From Opitutaceae bacterium UBA6669 (GTDB lineage: Bacteria; Verrucomicrobiota; Verrucomicrobiia; Opitutales; Opitutaceae), in assembly GCA_002455175.1 (NCBI GenBank), contig DKKJ01000282.1:7158-13242 (forward strand): a stretch of 6,085 nt of DNA, written 5' to 3'. Shown in pieces: positions 1 through 5,832 of the stretch. The translations under genes were made by a program, and so were the position numbers. Position 1 is the stretch's first letter. Each line of letters starts with the position of its first letter. The notes beneath the pieces were generated by a model. The model was not told the DNA's origin, ran no database searches, and was given only the letters and a program-made list of their open reading frames with translations.

Positions 1-113
1 ACTACGGCGGCCCGGTTGACCCGACAACCAGTGAGCGGGGTGCGCTGTGGAAGATTGTTCCCGCCAACAAAGTCCCCGCCGGAGCCACCACGGCCGCTAT
101 TCAGAAAAAGTAG
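1..113 (+). CDS. C-terminal end of an unidentified protein (5' truncated)
   Basis: An open frame enters from the left edge (first full codon at position 3) and ends at the TAG at 111-113, leaving 36 visible residues. They begin YGGPVDPTTSERGALWKIVP and end in a Lys-rich tail (AAIQKK). The composition is that of a normal soluble or periplasmic protein, and codon use resembles the genes downstream. The segment is too short to name a family. The Gly-rich start and the GALWKIVP strand could be the last beta-strand of a secreted beta-propeller or dehydrogenase-like protein, but that is a guess. The frame is preferred over the two others because it stops just before a hairpin and because the downstream copper-protein frame has no good start in this stretch. 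Role unknown. Confidence 0.5.
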   Translation, partial: YGGPVDPTTSERGALWKIVPANKVPAGATTAAIQKK

Positions 114-156
114 TCACGAGCGCGACGTTGCTTCGTCTCCTCAAATGGTCCAAAAG

Positions 157-181
157 CAGCCAGTCGAAATCCGACTGGCTG
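157..181 (+). terminator. Hairpin between the upstream gene and the copper-protein gene; possible terminator or leader stem
   Basis: A perfect 10-bp inverted repeat (157-166 with 172-181) encloses a 5-nt loop, AAATC. A G-T wobble and an A-T pair can extend it outward by two. It lies 43 nt after the upstream stop, is preceded by CCAAAA, and is followed by GTTCCTGTCT, which is T-rich but not a true T-run. That makes it a plausible but weak intrinsic terminator. It ends only 9 nt before the ATG at 191, so it occupies the place where a ribosome binding site would sit and could instead act as a structured leader of the copper-protein mRNA. Confidence 0.5.
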
Positions 182-190
182 TTCCTGTCT

Positions 191-799
191 ATGAAATCTA
201 TCTTCGTCACGATCTTGTTCACCGCCTCAGTGCTCGTCCTGGGCGCTGCTGACTCCACCCCACCCTCCGCACACCATGCACATGCAGCATCGTCGGATGG
301 TCCCACATCCGGTCTTAAGAAGGAGATGATCGCAGGCCTGACCGAAAAGGATTTCCTAAAAAAAGGAACAAAGGATAAGACCGTTAAAATCCTGATTGTC
401 GCCACATGGAGTGACGACAACTACGGCATGAATTTCAATGGGTGGTCCAAAGGAGGGGCTGTCTACACCCTTCCTAAAGGCTGGACCGCAGAAGTGACCT
501 TCATCAATCCGGGTCCCGTGCCCCATAGCTTGATCGTGATCGAGAAGGCCGCCGTGAAAAAGATCCAGATGCCCGAGCCCTATTTCGACGGCGCTGTGGT
601 TCCCAAGCACCTCCAGGGAATGAGCTATGAGAAGGCGACGTTCACCTTCACCGCAAGTGAGTCCGGCGACTTCGCCTTCGCCTGCGGGTTCCCTACCCAT
701 GCCATCAATGGCCACTGGATTTCCTTGGAAATCTCCGATGATGCCAAGGAGCCTACCCTGCAGTTGGGGAATAACCCCGTGATGAAAGCCACGCCCTAG
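191..799 (+). CDS. Secreted sulfocyanin-like blue-copper protein (cupredoxin)
   Basis: This encodes a 202-residue exported cupredoxin, expected to carry electrons through a type 1 copper site outside the cytoplasm. Residues 1-20 form a signal peptide ending LGAA, followed by a short His-containing linker (HHAHA, 28-32). The cupredoxin fold spans about 64-182. NFNGWSKGGAVYTLPKGW (81-98) and the PHS motif (His112) match sulfocyanin/SoxE-type proteins. The C-terminal copper loop is ACGFPTHAINGHW, giving Cys165 and His170 as ligands. The position five residues after His170, normally Met in sulfocyanin-type loops, is His175 here. I chose the ATG at 191 because it starts directly at the signal peptide. 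The in-frame ATG at 47 would overlap the upstream gene and put 48 unlikely residues in front. No Shine-Dalgarno is visible and a hairpin sits just upstream. The redox partner is not in the window. The family call is fairly sure, the physiological role is not. Confidence 0.85.
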   Translation: MKSIFVTILFTASVLVLGAADSTPPSAHHAHAASSDGPTSGLKKEMIAGLTEKDFLKKGTKDKTVKILIVATWSDDNYGMNFNGWSKGGAVYTLPKGWTAEVTFINPGPVPHSLIVIEKAAVKKIQMPEPYFDGAVVPKHLQGMSYEKATFTFTASESGDFAFACGFPTHAINGHWISLEISDDAKEPTLQLGNNPVMKATP

Positions 800-814
800 C
801 CAGCGGTCGTCTTC

Positions 815-847
815 GGGCTGGACCGTTCTTGTCACGACGGCCAGCCC
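815..847 (+). terminator. Interrupted hairpin after the copper-protein gene; possible terminator
   Basis: GGGCTGG (815-821) pairs with CCAGCCC (841-847). After a single bulged A at 822, CCGT (823-826) pairs with ACGG (837-840), giving an 11-bp stem with a loop of about 10 nt. It lies 15 nt after the TAG of the copper-protein gene, where a terminator or 3'-end stabilising stem is expected. No T-run follows, so intrinsic termination is uncertain. Confidence 0.35.
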
Positions 848-941
848 ACGCCGCCTCTCGCCTGTTCGTCGGGGTAGATCGGCGTCGCTGCAGTCATGGG
901 TAATTCAGCACCTCGGTGGCGGGATCGGTCGTTTATTCGTT

Positions 942-979
942 CGCAAAGGACCAGCCTACATATGGGCTGGTCCTTTGCG
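942..979. terminator. Long perfect hairpin in the gap before the sulfatase genes; possible bidirectional terminator
   Basis: A 15-bp perfect inverted repeat (942-956 with 965-979) can be extended inward by a T-G wobble and an A-T pair, leaving a 4-nt loop, CATA. The stem has AAAGG on one arm and CCTTT on the other, the arrangement seen in terminators that can work in both directions, but no long T-run lies beyond the stem on either strand. It lies 142 nt after the copper-protein stop and 76 nt before the preferred sulfatase start. It therefore either insulates the two units or forms part of the sulfatase mRNA leader. The rest of the 800-1055 gap shows no convincing gene and no promoter I would defend. 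Confidence 0.5.
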
Positions 980-1055
980 CTAAAACGTTTCGACTCACGC
1001 CATGCCAATCCCCAACCCCCTGGGTGCGCCGAGGCACCCCTTTCCCTGCTCTTCA

Positions 1056-2918
1056 ATGGAGTTCCAGCGCACCTCCGCTCCAAAGGCAAAACTGCTGCTA
1101 ATTTGGATACAGGGGATAAGTCTCGTTCTTGCGGTTTTTTTTCTGGCGGAGACAGCGTTGGCCGCTGAACGACCGAACATCCTGTGGATTACGAGTGAGG
1201 ACAACAGTCCTTATCTCGGTGCTTACGGCGACGCTCAAGCTCAGACACCGAACCTCGATCGCCTGGCAGCCGAGGGCCTCCGTTACCGAAACGCCTTTGC
1301 CAATGCACCGGTGTGCTCCATCGCCCGAACAACCTTGATCACGGGCCTGCATGCGAGCTCGCTCGGCGCTTTGAATCATCGGAGCCGCGTGCAAATCCCC
1401 GCCGGCTTCAAACTCTATCCGGAGTACCTCCGCGCCGCAGGTTACTACGCGACCAATCATTTCAAAACGGACTATAACCTAGCCGGGAATCCCACGCCTT
1501 GGGATGAGAGCAGCGCCGGTGCACACTACCGAAATCGTCAGCCAGGCCAACCCTTCTTCGCGGTTTTCAACCTCACCACCACGCACGAAAGCCAAGTAAA
1601 GCCGAAGGCCGGGAAATCCACCTTCCGAATACCGCCGGAAAAAATCCAGCTTCCTCCTTACCATCCCGATACCCCTGAATTGCGCCGGGATTGGGCGAAC
1701 TACTACGATCAGATGACCCTGATGGACAGCCAAGTCGGCGAGTTTCTCGCCGAGCTTGAGCGCGAGGGTTTGGCTGGGGACACCATCGTTATCTATTGTA
1801 GCGACCACGGCGGCGCCCTCCCACGAGGCAAACGTAATCTCCACGACTCCGGCACGCGGGTGCCCTTGATTGTGCGGTTTCCGGAAAAGTGGCGCCACCT
1901 GGCACCGGCTCCCGCGGGAAGCTGGATCGACGAGCCTGTCAGTTTTGTCGATTTGCCCCCGACGTTTTTCAGCCTGCTCAGCATTCCGATTCCCAATCAG
2001 TACGAAGGTCGCGCTTTTCTCGGAGATAAAAAGTCTCCGCCACGCGACCACGTTTTTATGTATCGAGCCCGGATGGACGAACGGTACGACACCGTACGGG
2101 CCGTCCGAGATCGCGAATTTCGCTATGTGCGTAATTACTCCCCTCACCGTCCCTGGGGACAGCATTACACCTACCCTTTCGACGTAATGCCTGGCATGGG
2201 CTCCTGGAACAACGCCTTCCAGGAGGGAAAGACCAACGCCGTCCAATCACGCTACTGGCAGGCAAAACCTGCGGAGGAATTTTATCACACCTCCGATGAC
2301 CCTTACGAAATCCGCAACCTCATCGACGAAGAATCCCACGCTAAGCGTCGTGACGCACTCCGGATGACCTTGCGCGCGGAAATCATCGCTACGCGCGATA
2401 CCGGTTTCATCCCGGAGGGGATGTTCGACTCCTTGCGAAAAACGGGGACGATTTATGACTACGCGCAGAGCAAGCAGTATCCAATAGAACGGATTGTTGA
2501 CCTGGCTGATCGCGCAACCTCCGGCGATCCCAAATGGTCGGCTGAACTGCGGTCGGCGATGGACGACCCACATCCCGTGGTTCGCTATTGGGGAGCTCTG
2601 GGTGGCTTGATTCTGAACGAGCGAGCCGCTCCTTTGAAGCCCAAGCTACGCGAACTGCTCAAAGACGACTTTGCGGACGTCCGCGTAGTCGCGGCCGAAG
2701 CGCTCGGAAGCCAGGGCGAAATCGAAGCGGCCCTGACAGTCTTGAAAGACGTTCTGATCAAAGGCGGGACCTACGAAATCCTCTCGGCACTCAACAGCGT
2801 AGAGTATCTATGGCGAGGAGGACACATCCCGCTCCAGCAAGCACAAACAATGGTGCGTGATCTTAAACTGACTGAACCCGCAGATCGAATTCAACGCCTG
2901 CTCCTTAATCAGAAGTGA
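1056..2918 (+). CDS. Secreted SGSH-like sulfatase with C-terminal HEAT-like region
   Basis: This encodes 620 residues of an exported S1 sulfatase resembling N-sulfoglucosamine sulfohydrolase (SGSH), which removes N-sulfate from glucosamine; the true substrate is unknown. The signal peptide runs to about residue 37 (hydrophobic core, then TALAA), followed by RPNILWITSEDNSPYLGAYG. Here the usual first metal-binding Asp-Asp is Glu48-Asp49. The maturation motif is Cys87-Ser-Ile-Ala-Arg91, followed by TTLITG. Lys137 in NHFKTDYNL replaces the usual GKWH segment. Asp250-His251 (CSDHGG), Lys259 and His263 complete the likely site. LPPYHPDTPELRRDWANYY and the late FYHTSDDPYEIRNLI resemble SGSH. Residues from about 482 to the end form alpha-helical HEAT-like repeats (MDDPHPVVRYWGALGG, then DDFADVRVVAAEALGS), which make it longer than the roughly 500-residue human enzyme. 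The ATG at 1056 gives a normal signal peptide. The ATG at 1002 would add 18 Pro-rich residues and cannot be excluded. Neither has a Shine-Dalgarno. It is the first gene of the sulfatase run. Confidence 0.88.
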   Translation: MEFQRTSAPKAKLLLIWIQGISLVLAVFFLAETALAAERPNILWITSEDNSPYLGAYGDAQAQTPNLDRLAAEGLRYRNAFANAPVCSIARTTLITGLHASSLGALNHRSRVQIPAGFKLYPEYLRAAGYYATNHFKTDYNLAGNPTPWDESSAGAHYRNRQPGQPFFAVFNLTTTHESQVKPKAGKSTFRIPPEKIQLPPYHPDTPELRRDWANYYDQMTLMDSQVGEFLAELEREGLAGDTIVIYCSDHGGALPRGKRNLHDSGTRVPLIVRFPEKWRHLAPAPAGSWIDEPVSFVDLPPTFFSLLSIPIPNQYEGRAFLGDKKSPPRDHVFMYRARMDERYDTVRAVRDREFRYVRNYSPHRPWGQHYTYPFDVMPGMGSWNNAFQEGKTNAVQSRYWQAKPAEEFYHTSDDPYEIRNLIDEESHAKRRDALRMTLRAEIIATRDTGFIPEGMFDSLRKTGTIYDYAQSKQYPIERIVDLADRATSGDPKWSAELRSAMDDPHPVVRYWGALGGLILNERAAPLKPKLRELLKDDFADVRVVAAEALGSQGEIEAALTVLKDVLIKGGTYEILSALNSVEYLWRGGHIPLQQAQTMVRDLKLTEPADRIQRLLLNQK

Positions 2919-2945
2919 GGGAAATCCGTTAAGCCTACACTCGTG

Positions 2946-4466
2946 ATGTCTTCTCATTCGTTCTCATCCGTTCCCGGTCTCGTGCTCACATTGGCGTCGC
3001 TCTTTGGGAGCGGTGCCTTTTCCACGCCCACCGCGGCCTCACCCGCGCGGCCGAACGTCCTCTTCATTGCAGTCGACGATCTCCGAAGCGACCTGGGCAC
3101 TCTGGGAGCGACTCACGCGCGCACTCCCGCGCTGGATACATTCGCAGCCACCTCGCGTATCTTCAGCAACCACTACGTCCAAGTTCCGACCTGCGGAGCC
3201 TCACGTAGCGCCTTGCTCCGCGGACGCTATCCGTCAGAACCCGCGCACCTAAGCAACAGTGCCATCGCCACGACCCATGAACAATGGGGCGACGCGAACT
3301 TGCCCGCCTGGTTTCAACGTCACGGCTATCGGACCCTCTCTCTGGGCAAGATCACCCACCACCCCGGGGGTCGCACTGGCCGGTTATGGGCAGAGGGACC
3401 CGAGGAACTCCCTAGTTCGTGGGAGCGTGCCTGGATTCCAGAGACACCCTGGGGAGCTCCCGAACGCATCATGCACGGATACGCGAACGGCGTGGCCAGG
3501 GTTCCCGGGAAGAGCCCACCTTGGGAAGCCGTTGACGGAGCCGACAACGCCTACCCCGACGCGTGGATCGCAGAGGACGCGGAAACCACCCTGGTCACCT
3601 TACAAAAGAGCCGCGAACCGTGGTTCTTCGCCGTCGGTTTTTTTAAGCCACACCTCCCGTTCGCGGCTCCCCGCCGATGGTTCTATCTGCATGACGCCGA
3701 TAAAATTCCCGGGCCGAGCGCAGAGGCAGGCGCAAAGCCGTCTTGGCCGTCAACCTGGCACGCGAGTGGTGAATTCCGGAACAACTACGGCCATGCCGGA
3801 CGAGACGTCATCACCGACTCTGATTATGCCCAACTTCTCCGACACGCGTATGCGGCGAACGTGAGTTACGTGGATGCGCAGATCGGGCGGCTGCTGGCGG
3901 CGCTCGATCGGGTGGATCCGAACCGCGAGACGATTGTTGTGCTCTGGAGCGACCACGGATTTCTGCTGGGTGAACACGCGATCTGGGGTAAACACTGCCT
4001 CTACGAGCAAGCGCTACGCTCCCCCTTGTTTATTCGCGCGCCAGGGCTGCGTGAGCCAGGAGCCACGACAGCCGCAACGGTGGAGAGCATCGACATCTTT
4101 CCGACACTGGTGGATCTGTGCGGGTTGCCACAGCCAGCGAATTTGGATGGCACGAGCCTGCGGCCTTTTCTGGAACGGCCCCGCGCCACAGCGCTCAAAC
4201 CCGCACGCGGCTTTTGGACCAATGGGCAACGGACCCTCCGCAACGAGCGCTGGCGTTTGATCGCTGCACCGCAGGCGGACGGCTCGACTCAATGGGAACT
4301 CTTCGACTACCAAACTGACCCCGATGAAAGCCGTAACCACGCAGCAACATTTCCGGACGAAGTGCGCAGACTGAATGAAGAAATCGAGCTCCGGCCGCGT
4401 ATTGCCCAGGGCCCAAGCAAGGGCGGAGCGATGGCGCCTTCCCCCACGACGCAAACTCAAAAGTAA
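2946..4466 (+). CDS. Secreted iduronate-2-sulfatase-like sulfatase
   Basis: This encodes 506 residues, close to the usual size of the family. Iduronate-2-sulfatase removes 2-O-sulfate from uronic acids in heparan or dermatan sulfate; bacterial relatives vary in substrate. A signal peptide covers about residues 1-32, followed by ARPNVLFIAVDDLRSDLG with metal-binding Asp44-Asp45. The VDDLR form is typical of the iduronate-2-sulfatase group. The formylglycine motif is Cys83-Gly-Ala-Ser-Arg87, a CxAxR version, then ALLRGRYP. GKITHHP (Lys135) and WFFAVGFFKPHLPFAAP (Lys234, His236) are group hallmarks. WSDHGFLLGEHAIWGKH supplies Asp336, His337 and Lys349. The C-terminal WELFDYQTDPDESRN is the usual sulfatase tail. 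The ATG at 2946 directly follows an in-frame GTG at 2943, and either could be used. The gap to the previous stop is 27 nt. GAGGG at 2917-2921 is too far from the start to be a normal ribosome binding site. It is probably co-transcribed with its neighbours. Confidence 0.9.
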   Translation: MSSHSFSSVPGLVLTLASLFGSGAFSTPTAASPARPNVLFIAVDDLRSDLGTLGATHARTPALDTFAATSRIFSNHYVQVPTCGASRSALLRGRYPSEPAHLSNSAIATTHEQWGDANLPAWFQRHGYRTLSLGKITHHPGGRTGRLWAEGPEELPSSWERAWIPETPWGAPERIMHGYANGVARVPGKSPPWEAVDGADNAYPDAWIAEDAETTLVTLQKSREPWFFAVGFFKPHLPFAAPRRWFYLHDADKIPGPSAEAGAKPSWPSTWHASGEFRNNYGHAGRDVITDSDYAQLLRHAYAANVSYVDAQIGRLLAALDRVDPNRETIVVLWSDHGFLLGEHAIWGKHCLYEQALRSPLFIRAPGLREPGATTAATVESIDIFPTLVDLCGLPQPANLDGTSLRPFLERPRATALKPARGFWTNGQRTLRNERWRLIAAPQADGSTQWELFDYQTDPDESRNHAATFPDEVRRLNEEIELRPRIAQGPSKGGAMAPSPTTQTQK

Positions 4467-4470
4467 CGTG

Positions 4471-5829
4471 ATGCAGGCGTTCATGATTCAAGTACTGGCG
4501 ATCGGATTTCTAGTCCTCGCAGCGTCGATCCACACAAACGCTGCCGCGAACCGTCCCAACCTCATTGTTATCCTCACCGACGATCATGGTTACGGCGACG
4601 TCTCATCCTATGAGCGTCGTGACGTACACACGCCCCACATCGATCGTCTCGCGGCCGAAGGCATGCTTTTTACGCGCATGCGCGCGAACGCTACCGTCTG
4701 CTCGCCAACGCGTGCCGCGCTCCTAACGGGTCGCTATGCGGACCGGGTGGGCGTTCCGGGGGTCATTCGCACGCAACCGGAAAACTCCTGGGGGTACTTT
4801 GCTCCCAATGCTCCCACCCTCGCCGACCTTCTCCGCCAGGCGGGCTACCACACGGCAATGGTGGGAAAATGGCACCTGGGACTGGAGTCACCCAATACTC
4901 CAACCGAGCGAGGGTTCGATTTCTTTCACGGTTTCCTTGGCGACATGATGGACAGTTACCTCACCCATCGGCGACACGGAGAGAACTACCTGCGCTACAA
5001 CCAAACAGTCATCGAAGCAGAGGGTCATGCCACGGATCTCTTTTCGGACTGGTCGGCAGACTACCTCCGCGAACGCGCCCGCGACGGCCAGCCCTTCTTT
5101 CTCTACTTAGCCTACAATGCCCCGCACTTCCCGATCGAACCTCCGGCCGATTGGTTGCGACGCGTGAAACAGCGTGAACCCGCCTTGGAAGAAAAGCGGG
5201 CGCGGAATGTCGCCTTGGTGGAGCATTTGGACTCGGGTATCGGCCGCGTCCTGAGCGCGCTGGCTGACGCAGGACTCGATCGCACTACGCTTGTCATTTT
5301 CACCGCAGACAACGGCGGATCGCTCCCGCATGCGCAGAGCAATCACCCTTGGCGCGATGGCAAACAAAGTCACTACGAGGGCGGATTGCGGGTGCCCTTC
5401 GTAGCCCGCTGGTCCGGTACCATCGCGGCAGGCACAAAGAGTGATTACGCTGGACTCACATTTGATATCGCCGCGACATTCTTGGAGAGTGCCGGCGTCG
5501 ATCGTCCCGCGAACTTCGACGCAGTGAGTTTGCTTCCGATTCTTCGCGGAGAATCGCCGCCCACCGAGCCGCGTGACCTCTACTTCGTGCGGCGTGAAGG
5601 GGGTTCCCATGGCGGCAAAAGTTACGAAGCTCTGATCCGCGGCGATTGGAAGTTACTGCAAAACAACCCGTATTCGCCTCTGGAACTCTACGACCTTAAG
5701 AATGATCCACAGGAGACGCGCAACGTCATTCATGAACACCCCAAAATTGCGCGTGATCTCGAACGTTCGCTGCGCGCACACATCCAGATCGGCGGAGCGA
5801 CTCCCTGGCAGAAACCTCGCGCCCAATAG
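4471..5829 (+). CDS. Secreted arylsulfatase A/GALNS-like sulfatase
   Basis: This encodes 452 residues, a compact and apparently complete S1 sulfatase that hydrolyses a sulfate ester outside the cytoplasm. The signal peptide covers about 1-26 (hydrophobic VLAIGFLVLAA, then TNAAA). All core motifs are canonical: LIVILTDDHGYGD with Asp37-Asp38; Cys77-Ser-Pro-Thr-Arg81 followed by AALLTGRYADR; GKWHLG with Lys133 and His135; YNAPHFP with His219; FTADNGG with Asp280-Asn281; and DGKQSHYEGGLRVPF with Lys298. LELYDLKNDPQETRNV is the standard C-terminal segment. These features fit the arylsulfatase A/GALNS branch, but the substrate cannot be told from motifs alone. The ATG at 4471 lies 4 nt after the preceding stop and gives a clean signal peptide. 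The frame stays open back to an ATG at 4375, but that would add 32 Arg/Lys-rich residues overlapping the previous gene. A further ATG at 4483 is possible. The tight spacing suggests translational coupling to its neighbours. Confidence 0.92.
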   Translation: MQAFMIQVLAIGFLVLAASIHTNAAANRPNLIVILTDDHGYGDVSSYERRDVHTPHIDRLAAEGMLFTRMRANATVCSPTRAALLTGRYADRVGVPGVIRTQPENSWGYFAPNAPTLADLLRQAGYHTAMVGKWHLGLESPNTPTERGFDFFHGFLGDMMDSYLTHRRHGENYLRYNQTVIEAEGHATDLFSDWSADYLRERARDGQPFFLYLAYNAPHFPIEPPADWLRRVKQREPALEEKRARNVALVEHLDSGIGRVLSALADAGLDRTTLVIFTADNGGSLPHAQSNHPWRDGKQSHYEGGLRVPFVARWSGTIAAGTKSDYAGLTFDIAATFLESAGVDRPANFDAVSLLPILRGESPPTEPRDLYFVRREGGSHGGKSYEALIRGDWKLLQNNPYSPLELYDLKNDPQETRNVIHEHPKIARDLERSLRAHIQIGGATPWQKPRAQ

Positions 5830-5832
5830 CTC

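Noticed and set aside
47..190. Longer version of the copper protein starting at the ATG at 47
   Set aside because: It would overlap the end of the upstream gene, run through the hairpin, and place 48 Arg/Ser-rich residues in front of a clear signal peptide that begins at 191.
356..835. Minus-strand open frame of 159 codons opposite the copper protein
   Set aside because: The opposite strand carries clear cupredoxin motifs. The antisense product is low in recognisable structure and fits a GC-rich shadow.
931..964. TACATA/CATATG region as a promoter -10 element for the sulfatase genes
   Set aside because: No -35-like sequence stands at proper spacing, and the element lies in the loop and inner stem of the hairpin, so the similarity is probably accidental.
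832..1089. Short frames on both strands in the gap between the copper protein and the first sulfatase
   Set aside because: They run through the long perfect hairpin, have no recognisable domain or ribosome binding site, and overlap each other. They look like chance frames.
1479..2246. Minus-strand open frame of 255 codons
   Set aside because: It lies wholly opposite the first sulfatase, which has recognisable catalytic motifs. The translated product shows no recognisable domain, and long antisense frames are common in GC-rich genes.
4375..4470. Longer version of the third sulfatase starting inside the second sulfatase gene
   Set aside because: The extra 32 residues are Arg/Lys-rich and out of frame with a well-supported gene. 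The ATG at 4471 gives a normal signal peptide directly after the previous stop.
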